64,000 bases of DNA from Vogesella urethralis (GTDB lineage: Bacteria > Pseudomonadota > Gammaproteobacteria > Burkholderiales > Chromobacteriaceae). The DNA lies in assembly GCF_007644045.2 (NCBI RefSeq), contig NZ_VMDW02000087.1, forward strand, positions 124,001-188,000, given 5' to 3'. Below are positions 36,854 to 53,252 of this stretch, piece by piece (within the stretch, counting starts at the first letter, position 1; each line of letters starts with the position of its first letter). Below the pieces are notes generated by a model. The model saw nothing but the letters and a program-made list of their open reading frames with translations, did not search any database and had not been told where the DNA came from. A program made the translations under genes and the position numbers.

Positions 36854-37567
36854 TCAACCGTAACGGAACAGGCTGTTGCCGTGGGTTTTCAGCCATTGCC
36901 GCGCTGGCTGCCAGCCCGGGTACAGGCGTTCCACTTCGGCCCAGAACGCCGGGGAATGGTTCATGTGGCGCAGGTGCGCCAGCTCGTGGGCGATGACGTA
37001 ATCCAGAACTGCCGGCGGCGCCTGTACCAGGCGCCAGTTCAGCCGGATGATGCCCTGGCTGGTACAACTGCCCCAGCGCGTACGCGCCGACGACAGCGCC
37101 CAGCCGGACAGCGGCCGTGCCGCGCGTTGCTCCCAAGCTTCCAGCCGCGCACAAAAGCGCTGGCGCGCCTCTTTTTGCAGCCAGGCCACCACGGCGGCGG
37201 CCAACCTGGCCGGTTGCTGCAGGCCGGGGCCGGCCAGCTGCAGTACCTCGCCGTCGATACGGGCGCGGTGCCGGCTGGCGTCTTCCACCGCCAGGCGTAG
37301 CGTCTGCCCGGCCAGCATCACCTGGCCACGGCTTTGTTCGCGCTGCGCGTCTTCATACCGCTGCCGCGCCAGGTGACTGGCGATCCAGTCGCGCTTTTGC
37401 GCCAGGATATCCTGCAGTGCGGCCAACGATACCGCCGGCGGCGCGATCATCTCCACCACGCCGTCGCGGATGCGCAGCGCCACGCTCTGGCGAGGGCGGC
37501 GCGTCAGCTGCACCGCCACCACGCCGTCAGGCAGCGCGAGGCTGAGCGGCGCGGGCTTTGCGCTCAT
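36854..37567 (-). CDS. YgjP-like M48/DUF45 metal-dependent hydrolase
   Basis: A 237-residue member of the YgjP (DUF45) family. The zinc motif HELAHLRHMNHS with its downstream histidine is at about 195-206, and RWGSCTSQGIIRLNWRL precedes it as in the family. A peptidase function is assumed but unproved for the family. Its start lies inside the 3' end of plsC (41-base overlap), which implies coupled translation. Confidence 0.85.
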   Translation of the reverse strand: MSAKPAPLSLALPDGVVAVQLTRRPRQSVALRIRDGVVEMIAPPAVSLAALQDILAQKRDWIASHLARQRYEDAQREQSRGQVMLAGQTLRLAVEDASRHRARIDGEVLQLAGPGLQQPARLAAAVVAWLQKEARQRFCARLEAWEQRAARPLSGWALSSARTRWGSCTSQGIIRLNWRLVQAPPAVLDYVIAHELAHLRHMNHSPAFWAEVERLYPGWQPARQWLKTHGNSLFRYG

Positions 37568-38297
37568 CGGGATGGGCAAACGGGCCAACGCCGCCGATCT
37601 CGCGCTGACGCGCTTCGATCCAGGCTTCGGCGGCCTTCATCATCGCCTCGGGGCCGGCGTAATCGGCCGGGAACAGCGCCGGGCCGATCACCACGGTAAT
37701 CTCGCCGGGGTGCTTGAGGAAGGCGTTGCGCGGCCAGAACTCGCCGGCATTGTGCGCCACCGGCACCATCGGCATGTCGAACTGCACCGCCATGCGCGCG
37801 GCGCCCAGCTTGTATTTGCCGGCCAGGCCCGGGCGGATGCGGGTGCCTTCCGGAAACACGCTGATCCAGAAACCATGCTGCTTGCGGTTAAGCCCCTGCT
37901 CCAGCAGGCGGCGGTTGGCGTTGGCACGGTCGGCACGGTTGATGGTGATGGGGTTGGTCAGCGCCAGGCCCCAGCCGAAGAACGGAATCAGCAGCAGCTC
38001 GCGCTTGGCCACGAACACCTGCGACGGAAAGATTTCCTGCAGCGACAGCGTTTCCCAGCCGGACTGGTGCTTGGCACAAATAATGGCCGGCTGGTTCAGG
38101 ATGTTCTCCGCGCCGATCACGCGGTAGCGCAGGCCCACCACGTGCCACAGCAACCAGGTCAGCACCCGCGCCCAGCCCTCGCCCACCAGGTGGCGGCGGC
38201 GGCGCGGCAACGGCGCACACAGGAACAGCACGGCAAAAAACAGCGGGGTAAGAACCAGTACCAGCAGCCAGTAGATCAGGTTGCGAATCAACAGCAT
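37527..38297 (-). CDS. plsC: 1-acyl-sn-glycerol-3-phosphate acyltransferase
   Basis: A 256-residue membrane acyltransferase making phosphatidic acid. An N-terminal membrane segment (about 5-27) precedes the catalytic box, which reads AKHQSGWETLSL: the normal Asp of HX4D is Glu, a variant common in one proteobacterial branch. The substrate motif FPEGTR is intact. It is five bases after gmhB. Confidence 0.92.
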   Translation of the reverse strand: MLLIRNLIYWLLVLVLTPLFFAVLFLCAPLPRRRRHLVGEGWARVLTWLLWHVVGLRYRVIGAENILNQPAIICAKHQSGWETLSLQEIFPSQVFVAKRELLLIPFFGWGLALTNPITINRADRANANRRLLEQGLNRKQHGFWISVFPEGTRIRPGLAGKYKLGAARMAVQFDMPMVPVAHNAGEFWPRNAFLKHPGEITVVIGPALFPADYAGPEAMMKAAEAWIEARQREIGGVGPFAHPDERKARAAQPRAA

Positions 38298-38302
38298 GGG
38301 GC

Positions 38303-38845
38303 TCAGTCTTCCAGATTGATCAGGTAGTCGGCGGCATCGAACAGGTCGTCAAACACCTGGGTGCCCGCCGGCAAACCGCCTTTTTCCAGCGTGCGCAGGC
38401 CCTTGCCGGTACGCACCAGCAACGGCAGGCCACCCACTTCGGCCACTGCCTGCAGGTCGCGCAGGCTGTCGCCTATCATCGGCAGGCCATCGCCACGCAC
38501 ATTGAAGCGTTCCATCACCTCGTGCACCATGCCCGGCTTGGGTTTGCGGCAATCGCATTGATCGTCCGCCACGTGCGGACAGAAAATCACCGCGTCGATG
38601 CGGCCGCCGGCCTGGTTCACCAGGCGGTGCATTTTTTCATGCATGGCGTTCAGCGCGTGCATGTCGAACAGGCCACGGCCGATGCCGCTCTGGTTGGTGG
38701 CCACCACCACGCGCCAGCCGGCTTGCGTGAGGTTGGCAATGGCTTCCAGGCTGCGCGGCAGCGGCTGCCATTCCATGGTGTTCTTGACGAAGTCGTCGCG
38801 ATCCTGGTTGATCACGCCGTCGCGGTCGAGGATGACGAGTTTCAT
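38303..38845 (-). CDS. gmhB: D-glycero-beta-D-manno-heptose-1,7-bisphosphate 7-phosphatase
   Basis: A 180-residue HAD phosphatase of lipopolysaccharide heptose synthesis. Motif I is ILDRDGVINQD at the N-terminus; the zinc cysteines are in FCPHVADDQCDCRKPKPGM; motif IV is MIGDSLRDLQAA-like. It is preceded by a 115-base gap holding a large palindrome. Confidence 0.94.
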   Translation of the reverse strand: MKLVILDRDGVINQDRDDFVKNTMEWQPLPRSLEAIANLTQAGWRVVVATNQSGIGRGLFDMHALNAMHEKMHRLVNQAGGRIDAVIFCPHVADDQCDCRKPKPGMVHEVMERFNVRGDGLPMIGDSLRDLQAVAEVGGLPLLVRTGKGLRTLEKGGLPAGTQVFDDLFDAADYLINLED

Positions 38846-38878
38846 GGTGTCCTTTTAGGCCACGTAAAAAATGCTGGT

Positions 38879-38952
38879 TCGCCACGAAAGCACACAGAAA
38901 ACACGGAAGGCAGCGCGCCGTCTTCTGTGTCTTCCGTGTGTGTCCGTGGCGA
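38879..38952. repeat. 74-base imperfect palindrome between glyS and gmhB
   Basis: Both ends read TTCGCCACG inwards; the arms then continue with GCACACAGAAAACACGGAAG on one side and the similar ACACACGGAAGACACAGAAG on the other (reverse strand), meeting at GCGCGCC. The arms are rich in ACACGGAAG units. It could fold into a long hairpin and resembles dispersed palindromic elements found in other genomes. Confidence 0.8.
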
Positions 38953-38960
38953 AAACGGTC

Positions 38961-41033
38961 TTACTCCGCCAGCAGCGAGATATCCGCTACGCGGTTGAAC
39001 AGCGCGGCCAGGCTGGCCAGCAGCGCAATACGGTTAGCGCGCACGGCCAGGTCGTCGGCCATCACCATCACACCGTCGAAGAACGCATCCACCGGCGCCC
39101 GCAGCGAGGCCAGCTGGGTTAGCGCACCGGCAAAGTCGTGGGCGGCAAACTGTGCTTCCACCGCCGGCGCCAGCGCCTGGATGGCGTCGAACAGCGCACG
39201 CTCGGCGTCTTCGGCAAACAGCGCCGGGTTCACCGTGCCGATGTCGCCTTCGGCTTTCTTCAGGATGTTTTTCACGCGCTTGTTGGCCGCAGCCAGGGTA
39301 GCGGCTTCCGGCAGCGCCTTGAACTGCGCCACGGCGGCCAGCACGGCGCCCACTTCGTTCAGCTGGGTCGGTGCCAGCGCCAGTACGGCGTCGATCTCGT
39401 CGGCCTTGTAGTCGTTGGCCAGGTAGTTCTTCAGGCGTTCCAGCGCAAAAGCGTACACCTCGTCCACCACGCTGGCAGACAGCAGGCCGGCCGGGAAGGC
39501 GGCGGCAGCGTCGGCGATCAGCGCTTTCAGGTCCAGCGGCTGTTCCAGCACCATGCGCAGCACGCCCAGCGCGGCACGACGCAGCGCAAACGGGTCTTTG
39601 TCGCCGGTAGGAATCAGGCCGATGCCCCAGATACCGACGATGGTTTCCAGCTTGTCGGCCAGTGCCACGGCGGTAGCGATCGGGCCTTGCGGCAGGCTGT
39701 CGCCGGCAAAACGCGGGTGGTAGTGGCCTTCGATGGCGTCGGCCACGGCGGCGTCTTCACCGTCCAGGCGCGCATAGTAGCGGCCCATGATGCCTTGCAG
39801 CTCGGGGAACTCGCCGACCATGTCGGACACCAGATCGGCCTTGGCCAGGTACGCCGCGCGGGCGGCCAGCGCGCTATCGGCACCCAGCTTGCCGGCGATG
39901 GCGGCGGCGATGCTCTGCAGGCGCTCGACGCGTTCCAGCTGGCTGCCGATCTTGTTGTGGTAAACCACGTTGGCCAGGCGCGGCAGGCGGCTGTCCAGAC
40001 GCTGCTTCTGGTCTTGCTCGTAGAAGAACTTGGCGTCGGACAGACGGGCGCGCAGCACGCGCTCGTTACCGCCCACGATGTAGCGCGGGTCGTCGGTTTG
40101 CAGGTTGGACACCAGCAGGAAGCGGTTCATCAGCTTGCCGTCGCCATCCAGCAGCGGGAAGTACTTCTGGTTCTGCTGCATGGTCAGGATCAGGCATTCC
40201 TGCGGCACGTTCAGGAATTCGGCTTCAAAGCCGGCTTCCAGCACCACCGGCCATTCCACCAGGCCGGTCACTTCGTCGAACAGCGCATCCGGCGCGGCGA
40301 TGGTGGCGTTCAGGCGAGCAGCGGCTTCAGTCAGCTTGTGGCGAATCAGCTCGCGGCGGGCGGTGAAGCTGGCAATCACCTTGCCTTCTTCGGCCAGGGT
40401 GCGGGCGTAGGCGTCGGCGTTGGCCACGGTCACGTCACCGGCAGACAGGAAGCGATGGCCACGGGTGAGGTTGCGGCTTTGCAGGCCAAGTACCTCGCCG
40501 GCAATCACTTGCTCGCCGTGCAGCATCATCAGGCCGTGTACCGGGCGCACGAACTGTACGTCCAGGCTGCCCCAGCGCATCAGCTTGGGCGCCGGCAGCT
40601 TTTTCAGCGCGGTGGCCACGATGCCGGACAGCACGGCGGCGAGAGCTTCGCCAGCCTTGGTGGATTCGTAGGCAAACACGTCCTGCTTGCCGTCGTGCAC
40701 GATGGTCAGCGCTGCTACGTCCACACCACAGGAGCGGGCAAAGCCGGCCAGGGCCGGCGACGGCTGGCCGTCTTTCATGCCGGCAGATACCGCCGGGCCG
40801 CGACGCACGATGTGCTGGTCGGGCTGGATGGCGGCCACGGCCGGAATCTGCACCGCCAGGCGGCGCGGGCTGGCGTAAACGTTGGCCGCAGTGTCGGCCG
40901 CCACGAACTGCAGTTTTTTCAGTTCGTCGGTAATGGTGTCGGCAAAGCTGTTGGCCAGCTTTTCCAGTGCTTTGGGCGGCAGCTCTTCGGTGAGCAGCTC
41001 GATCAGCAGGGTGGCTTGTTGGGTCATGGTCAT
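38961..41033 (-). CDS. glyS: Glycyl-tRNA synthetase beta subunit
   Basis: A 690-residue beta subunit of the bacterial alpha2beta2 enzyme. It begins LLIELLTEELPPKALEKL, the usual signature; RRGPAVSAGM and the HD-like and anticodon-binding regions follow. The first ATG overlaps the stop of the upstream gene (ATGA); a second ATG two codons later is possible. Confidence 0.97.
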   Translation of the reverse strand: MTMTQQATLLIELLTEELPPKALEKLANSFADTITDELKKLQFVAADTAANVYASPRRLAVQIPAVAAIQPDQHIVRRGPAVSAGMKDGQPSPALAGFARSCGVDVAALTIVHDGKQDVFAYESTKAGEALAAVLSGIVATALKKLPAPKLMRWGSLDVQFVRPVHGLMMLHGEQVIAGEVLGLQSRNLTRGHRFLSAGDVTVANADAYARTLAEEGKVIASFTARRELIRHKLTEAAARLNATIAAPDALFDEVTGLVEWPVVLEAGFEAEFLNVPQECLILTMQQNQKYFPLLDGDGKLMNRFLLVSNLQTDDPRYIVGGNERVLRARLSDAKFFYEQDQKQRLDSRLPRLANVVYHNKIGSQLERVERLQSIAAAIAGKLGADSALAARAAYLAKADLVSDMVGEFPELQGIMGRYYARLDGEDAAVADAIEGHYHPRFAGDSLPQGPIATAVALADKLETIVGIWGIGLIPTGDKDPFALRRAALGVLRMVLEQPLDLKALIADAAAAFPAGLLSASVVDEVYAFALERLKNYLANDYKADEIDAVLALAPTQLNEVGAVLAAVAQFKALPEAATLAAANKRVKNILKKAEGDIGTVNPALFAEDAERALFDAIQALAPAVEAQFAAHDFAGALTQLASLRAPVDAFFDGVMVMADDLAVRANRIALLASLAALFNRVADISLLAE

Positions 41034-41497
41034 TCGATCTTTTCGCTGGGGGCGCTAGGCGCGAGTCGGCACACGATCTTCAGCATGGTTTCGGCAATGG
41101 AGCCCTGCTCCACCGGCACGAAGGCCCAGTTGTAGCGTTGCAGCGGGAACATCTGGGTGTACACATGCTTGCCGCGCGCGGTCCAGTAACTGGTGTTGAT
41201 GAACGCGTACTGCATGTTCTGGCAATCGGCACGGCCTTCCAGGCGGCGTACCTGATAGCTGATGTCCAGGCTTTCCTCGCGTTTCTTCTCGGCGTAGCGC
41301 TCCTGGTTGATGAAGCGGACAAGGCCGTCGTTCACATTGGCAATGCTGTCCAGGTCGAGGGCGAGCTCAAGGGCGTCACCGCTCTGGTACACCTGGAAAT
41401 TGCCTTCCTGACGCGGGGCTTCCTGCTGGCTGGCCAGGTACCAGGTGAGGCCTGCCAGCACGGCAATCAGGGTGAAGAAGGCGACCGCTGTCTTCAT
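41030..41497 (-). CDS. Membrane-anchored protein with surface-adhesin-E-like domain
   Basis: A 155-residue protein with an uncleaved or lipid-free N-terminal membrane anchor (about 4-23). The remainder, with RADCQNMQYAFINTSYW and ending VPVEQGSIAETMLKIVCRL, resembles the surface-adhesin protein E domain, where two cysteines are spaced similarly. It lies between glyQ and glyS, three bases after the first and overlapping the second. Function unknown. Confidence 0.6.
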   Translation of the reverse strand: MKTAVAFFTLIAVLAGLTWYLASQQEAPRQEGNFQVYQSGDALELALDLDSIANVNDGLVRFINQERYAEKKREESLDISYQVRRLEGRADCQNMQYAFINTSYWTARGKHVYTQMFPLQRYNWAFVPVEQGSIAETMLKIVCRLAPSAPSEKIE

Positions 41498-41500
41498 GGC

Positions 41501-42391
41501 TTAGTCTTTTTTCAGCATCGGGAAGCCCAGGGCTTCGCGTGCGTCGTAGTAAGCCTGGGCCACGCCACGGGCCAGGTTGCGGATGCGGCCGATGTAGGCG
41601 GCACGTTCGGTCACCGAAATGGCACCGCGGGCATCCAGCAGGTTGAAGGTGTGGCCGGCCTTCAGGATCATCTCGTAGCCCGGCAGCGGCAGGCCGGCCT
41701 CCAGCAGGCGCTTGGCCTCGCCTTCGTAATCGGCAAACTGCTTGAACAGCAGCTCGACGTTGCTGTGCTCGAAGGCAAAGCGCGACTGCTCCACTTCGTT
41801 CTGGAAGAACACGTCACCGTAGGTGACCGGGGTGCCGTCCGGCAGACGGGTCCAGATCAGTTCGTAGACGTTTTCGATGTCCTGCAGGTACATGGCCAGG
41901 CGTTCCAGACCGTAGGTGATCTCGCCCAGTACCGGTTTGCAATCCAGGCCGCCCACTTGCTGAAAGTAGGTGAACTGGGTCACTTCCATGCCGTTCAGCC
42001 ACACTTCCCAACCCAGGCCCCAGGCGCCCAGCGTCGGGTTTTCCCAGTCGTCTTCCACAAAGCGGATGTCGTGGATGGCCGGGTCGATGCCCAGCTCGCG
42101 CAGCGAACCCAGGTACAGGTCCTGGATATTCGGCGGCGACGGCTTCAGTACCACCTGGAACTGGTGGTGCTGGAACAGGCGGTTCGGGTTTTCACCGTAG
42201 CGGCCATCTTTCGGACGGCGGCTGGGTTGTACGTAGGCAGCGTTCCACGGTTCCGGGCCCAGGGCGCGCAGGAAGGTGGCGGTGTGCGAGGTGCCTGCGC
42301 CCACTTCGGTATCGTAAGGCTGGAGCAAGGCGCAGCCCTGACGGTTCCAGTAGTGCTGCAGGGTAAGGATGATTTCCTGGAAAGTGAGCAT
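41501..42391 (-). CDS. glyQ: Glycyl-tRNA synthetase alpha subunit
   Basis: A 296-residue class II alpha subunit that activates glycine and charges tRNA-Gly with Gly[26 protein letters not shown] is at the N-terminus and [14 protein letters not shown] is further in. The ATG at 42391 matches the family start; upstream frame is not conserved. Confidence 0.97.
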   Translation of the reverse strand: MLTFQEIILTLQHYWNRQGCALLQPYDTEVGAGTSHTATFLRALGPEPWNAAYVQPSRRPKDGRYGENPNRLFQHHQFQVVLKPSPPNIQDLYLGSLRELGIDPAIHDIRFVEDDWENPTLGAWGLGWEVWLNGMEVTQFTYFQQVGGLDCKPVLGEITYGLERLAMYLQDIENVYELIWTRLPDGTPVTYGDVFFQNEVEQSRFAFEHSNVELLFKQFADYEGEAKRLLEAGLPLPGYEMILKAGHTFNLLDARGAISVTERAAYIGRIRNLARGVAQAYYDAREALGFPMLKKD

Positions 42392-42719
42392 GGGCGGAAT
42401 CTGAAAGTTTGAAAAACAAAGCCCGATTCTAACCGTATCGGGGAACACGGGGAAAGCGTGCTGCGGTGCGGAGCCAGCGCGCACTGCCCGCAGCAGCACC
42501 ACAGGCGGGAATCTGCCATCTGCATAAAATGCCACAACCCGCTGCCGACCAGCGTCAAATGCATAGAAATATTGGCATCCGACTCGGCGTTTCACAGAAA
42601 ATCATAAAATAACAATGGGTAAATAAATAAACCCACACAAATAAGGCACGCATGCCCCGGCAAACGGCCAGGCTACCCGCCATGGCCCTGTGCACACGCA
42701 GGAATACAAGGTTCACACC
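42392..42719. other. Divergent intergenic region, glyQ / giant kinase gene
   Basis: About 330 bases with no gene I can support. The half near the kinase gene is AT-rich and holds a small inverted repeat (TGGGT-8-AACCCA-like, about 42614-42633). It must contain two divergent promoters; no confident hexamers or tRNA gene seen. Confidence 0.45.
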
Positions 42720-49663
<6,944 letters not shown>

Positions 49664-49667
<4 letters not shown>

Positions 49668-50608
49668 AGCAACAACAAAAAATCCTGATTGTGGACGATG
49701 TCATCATCAATCTGCATCTGCTGGACGGTCTGCTGAAAGCCGACTACACCGTACTGATGGCCAAAAGCGGCCAGCAGGCGCTACAACTTGCCCGAGAACA
49801 TCTGCCCGATCTGGTGTTGCTGGACGTGGTCATGCCGGAGATGGACGGCTTTGCCGTGTTGCAGGCACTGCGACACGATGCCCGCACCAAGAACATTCCG
49901 GTCATTTTCATTACCGGCCAGGACCGGCCGGAGGACGAAGCGCAGGGTTTGCTGCGCGGCGCGGTGGACTACATTACCAAGCCGCTGAACGAAGTCATCG
50001 TCAAGGCGCGTGTGGCCACCCACCTGAAGCTGGAGCGCCAGCGCCGCATGCTGGAAAGCCTGGCCAATATCGATGGCCTGACCGAGCTGGCCAACCGCCG
50101 CCAGCTCGACCAGGCCTACCACGGCGAGTGGGAACGCGCGCGCCGCAACCAGCTGCCGCTGTCGGTAGCCATCCTGGACGTCGACTGCTTCAAGCAATAC
50201 AACGACCACTGCGGCCACGCCATGGGCGACCGCGTGCTGCAGCAGCTGGCACAAGCCATCGCCAGCAACCTGGGGCGCCCGGGCGACCTGGCCGCCCGCT
50301 ACGGCGGCGAGGAGTTCGTGGTGCTGCTGCCGGCCACCCAGCCGCAAGGGGCGTGGCAATTACTGGAGAGCATGCGCCGCACCGTGGAAGCGATGGGCAT
50401 TCCGCACCCTGCCTCCCAGGTTAGTCCCTTCGTCACCATCAGTGCCGGCGTGGCCAGCCTGCGCGCCGGCATTGCCACCCCCGCGGCCTTGCTGCAGCTG
50501 GCCGACCAGCGTCTGTACCAGGCCAAGCGAGCCGGGCGCAACTGCGTCATTGGCGACTATGGCCTGGCGCCGTGCCACAGCCTGAGCCAGTGTTCTGGCG
50601 AAGGCTGA
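49664..50608 (+). CDS. Response regulator diguanylate cyclase (REC-GGDEF)
   Basis: A 314-residue WspR/PleD-like protein. The receiver domain (about 5-120) has the phospho-acceptor in LVLLDVVMPEMDG and Lys in YITKPL. The GGDEF domain (about 140-300) has an intact ARYGGEEFVVLLPA and an RPGD segment upstream that fits the RxxD inhibitory site. It should make c-di-GMP when phosphorylated. The four-base overlap with the giant kinase gene points to that kinase as its partner. Confidence 0.93.
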
Positions 50609-50681
50609 ACGCGCCCCGCCATTCTCGCCATACCACGCGCCGGGTCAGCGGCCCACCGCCACGACAACCTTGTCGCGACGC

Positions 50682-51308
50682 TTACAGCACCCGGTCGCTG
50701 CGGCGGCGGTACCAGCCGGTAACCGACAGCCGCTGCTGACGCGCCGGCAGCACCTCGTGCCAGAAGCGGTCCGACAGGAACAACACTAGCGTGCCGGCCT
50801 CCGGCACCACATCGATATGGGTCTGGCAGTCCGGGTCCAGATACAGGCGGATCTCGCCGCCCGCGTCCTGCGGCCAACCTTCATTCAGATAGAACACCGT
50901 GGTCAGCGTGCGCGCGTCGTCGTCGCGGAAGCGGTCAAGGTGCTTCTTGTAGAACGCGCCGGTGGGGTACACGGCAAAGTGCGATTCCAGCTCGGCCAGG
51001 CCCAGGTACAGGCCGCGGTTCACCGCGTGCATGATGTCGTCCATCGCCGCGTTATAGGCCTGCACCGCCGGGGCGTCGGCCACCTGGTCCAGCCACAACA
51101 CCGAATCACTGCGGATTTCGGCGCGGCGAGCCTGGCCGGCGGCACGCCCGGTAGCGGCCTCGTGGAAGCGGCCGGCGTCCCATACCGCCAGGCAGGTATC
51201 GCGCAGCTGCTGCACCAGCTCGGCCGGCAGCGCGTGGGGAATCACCACCCAGCCCTTGTCGGCCAGGGTGTCGAGAACGGAATCAAGGTCGAATGGCAGT
51301 GCGCTCAT
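50682..51308 (-). CDS. 2-oxoglutarate/Fe(II)-dependent oxygenase (SM-20/prolyl-hydroxylase like)
   Basis: A 208-residue 2OG-Fe(II) oxygenase. The iron ligands are HxD in FYKKHLDRF (about 125) and a distal His in DRFWHEVLPA; RLSVTGWYR supplies the 2OG-binding arginine. It resembles SM-20/P4H-type prolyl hydroxylases, so a protein substrate is possible. Codons near 50870 carry a GCGGCCAACCTT copy. Confidence 0.85.
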   Translation of the reverse strand: MSALPFDLDSVLDTLADKGWVVIPHALPAELVQQLRDTCLAVWDAGRFHEAATGRAAGQARRAEIRSDSVLWLDQVADAPAVQAYNAAMDDIMHAVNRGLYLGLAELESHFAVYPTGAFYKKHLDRFRDDDARTLTTVFYLNEGWPQDAGGEIRLYLDPDCQTHIDVVPEAGTLVLFLSDRFWHEVLPARQQRLSVTGWYRRRSDRVL

Positions 51309-51377
51309 GGCGGAATCCGGCAAACACATCAAGGCGGGCTTTGTACCACGCCGGCCCGCCGGCGCCAATGCGCCAGA

Positions 51378-51803
51378 TCAAGTTGCGCGGCTTGCCCACC
51401 AGCCATGCAGGCCGCCACCGGCCAGCATGCCCAGCAAGGCCAGCCCCAGTGCCCCGTCGCCGCCGCCCAGCCCGGCCAGCGCAGGTGCCGGGCACACGCC
51501 GCACAGCCCCCAGCCGATACCGAACAGCACACCACCAGCCAGCGTGCGGCGCGTCAACACAAACGGTCGTTGCTGATAGCGGCCACCCAGCCACGGCTGC
51601 GCTCGCCAGCGTGGCCACAGCTGGAACACCAGCAGGTTGATCGCCACCGCCGCCCCCAGTACCAGCAGCAGGCCCAGGTCGCGGAAAGTCAGAAAATCCA
51701 GCACGGTTTCCGGCCGTGCCATGCCGGACACCATCAGGCCGGCGGCAAACAGCCCACCCGCCGCCAAGGTGCACACTGCATCGAGAACCTGCTTGTTCAT
51801 CAT
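51378..51803 (-). CDS. YeeE/YedE-family transporter, second half
   Basis: A 141-residue membrane protein, the second of two half-length YeeE/YedE sulphur-transport units. It keeps GIGWGLCGVCPAPAL, the conserved Cys motif of the family. The start codon overlaps the stop of the first half, so the two are made together and probably assemble into one transporter for thiosulphate or another sulphur compound. Confidence 0.85.
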   Translation of the reverse strand: MMNKQVLDAVCTLAAGGLFAAGLMVSGMARPETVLDFLTFRDLGLLLVLGAAVAINLLVFQLWPRWRAQPWLGGRYQQRPFVLTRRTLAGGVLFGIGWGLCGVCPAPALAGLGGGDGALGLALLGMLAGGGLHGWWASRAT

Positions 51804-52261
51804 CAGCCCCCCGCCTGCATCAGCTGCGCCGTGACGATGGCGCTGGCCAGAAAGGTCAATACCATCACCAGCGAACCAGCCGACAACGATGCCATGCCGC
51901 AAATACCATGACCCGAGGTACACCCCCCGCCCAGGCGGGCCCCGAAACCGGCCAGCACGCCGCCCAGCAATAGCTGCCAGGGCGCTATGGCGGTTGCCGG
52001 CAAGCCCCAACCGGCCAGCGTCAGCAGTGCCCCGCCAGCCAGCATGCCCAGCGCGTACAACAAGCGCCAATGGCGGCTGTCGCGCAACGCAGCTTGCTGG
52101 AAAAAAGACGCACGGCTGACATAGCTCCAGAGGCTGCTGAACACGCTACTGGCGCCGCCCTGGCGGCCGGTGGTGATGAACAGCAGCGCCACGCCGCTGC
52201 CGATCAACGCGCCACCAGCCAGGTAACGGGCAAAACCATTGGGGAAATAGAGGTCGATCAT
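51803..52261 (-). CDS. YeeE/YedE-family transporter, first half
   Basis: A 152-residue membrane protein with about four membrane segments. GFGARLGGGCTSGHGICG is the family's conserved motif with two cysteines. No Shine-Dalgarno sequence precedes the ATG; instead TGCGGCCAACCTTG runs right up to it. The pair resembles PmpA/PmpB-type split transporters. Confidence 0.86.
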   Translation of the reverse strand: MIDLYFPNGFARYLAGGALIGSGVALLFITTGRQGGASSVFSSLWSYVSRASFFQQAALRDSRHWRLLYALGMLAGGALLTLAGWGLPATAIAPWQLLLGGVLAGFGARLGGGCTSGHGICGMASLSAGSLVMVLTFLASAIVTAQLMQAGG

Positions 52262-52262
52262 C

Positions 52263-52274
52263 AAGGTTGGCCGC
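52263..52274 (-). repeat. Copy of GCGGCCAACCTT directly before the YedE start
   Basis: Exact 12-base word on the minus strand, ending one base before the start codon and occupying the place of the ribosome-binding site. Confidence 0.7.
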
Positions 52275-52328
52275 AAGCAAAATGCCACTATACCAAAACC
52301 TTAATTGAATGCACGCCACCAAACCAGG

Positions 52329-53252
52329 CTAGTAGTTTTCTTCCACCATGCCGTGGCGGCCGGCCAACCATTCCAGCACCAGCGGAAAATGGTCGTGCAC
52401 CGCGTCCGGGTGCGTCAGCAGGCTGACATGGTCGTAATCGTGGCGGTAGCCGGTGCGGCGCGCCAGCAGGTGCACGCGCGACAGGTGGGCGCCGCTCTCG
52501 TTGCGAAAATGCTTCACGTCCAGCGGGTTGCCGCGGCACGGGTCGTTTTGCGCTGCCAGGTACAGCGCCGGCGGCAGCATATGACGGCGGGCAGCGGCGG
52601 CGTAATCGAAGCCGTCATCGCTGTCCACCCACGGCCGCACCTTGGCCCAGGCCTTGCTCTGGCGGTGGCTTTTATCGGTTTCGTCGTCGGCGCCCAGGCC
52701 GATGCGTCGCGCCGGCAGGTAGCCCACGCTGCGGCACAGCAGCCGTGCCACACCGTTCCACATCAGGTCCACTTCCAGCAGCTTGTTCAGATTACGCGCC
52801 CGCACGCTGCGCTTGCTGCCGAAGTACACCAGGCTGGCCACCTCGGCTATCAGCTCGGGGCGGTACAGCAAGGCGCTGTTCATGTGCACCCCACCCCAGG
52901 AGTGCGCCATCCAGTGCACGCGCTGGCCACCGCTGAGCTGCCGCGCCAGCGCGTGCAGCGCCGGCAGGTCCTCGCGGATGATTTCGGTCTGGCCGTGGCG
53001 GCTATGGCGGCCGATGCGCGGCGTGCTGCGGCCGCGACCGCGCAAATCGGCCACGTACACGTCGTAGCCCTGGCGCGCCAGCCAGTGCGCCAGCCCCTTG
53101 CCGCTGTCGGAATAAAAAATGCGGCCATTGGCCATCACGCCGTGCACCATCAGCACCGGCTCGCCGTCGCGTTCCGGGTGGCGGATGCGCTTTACATACA
53201 GCGTGTCGTGCGCGGTAACGGGCAAGAACAGGTCTTCTTCGCGGTTTTTCAT
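52329..53252 (-). CDS. Alpha/beta-hydrolase (lipase/esterase-like)
   Basis: A 307-residue alpha/beta hydrolase. The oxyanion region is LMVHGVMANGRIFY, the nucleophile elbow is MAHSWGGVH (Ser), and DYDHVSLL near the end may hold the catalytic His. No signal peptide is present, so it is probably cytosolic. It resembles lipases acting on long acyl chains, perhaps polyhydroxyalkanoate- or lipid-related; substrate unknown. A TTG start 11 codons upstream is possible. Confidence 0.78.
   Translation of the reverse strand: MKNREEDLFLPVTAHDTLYVKRIRHPERDGEPVLMVHGVMANGRIFYSDSGKGLAHWLARQGYDVYVADLRGRGRSTPRIGRHSRHGQTEIIREDLPALHALARQLSGGQRVHWMAHSWGGVHMNSALLYRPELIAEVASLVYFGSKRSVRARNLNKLLEVDLMWNGVARLLCRSVGYLPARRIGLGADDETDKSHRQSKAWAKVRPWVDSDDGFDYAAAARRHMLPPALYLAAQNDPCRGNPLDVKHFRNESGAHLSRVHLLARRTGYRHDYDHVSLLTHPDAVHDHFPLVLEWLAGRHGMVEENY

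Noticed and set aside
38879-38952. CRISPR-like or tandem repeat between glyS and gmhB
   Set aside because: The similar units are inverted, not direct, and there are no regular spacers.
42392-42719. tRNA or small RNA gene near the glycyl-tRNA synthetase genes
   Set aside because: No cloverleaf or TTC-loop sequence is visible in the gap.
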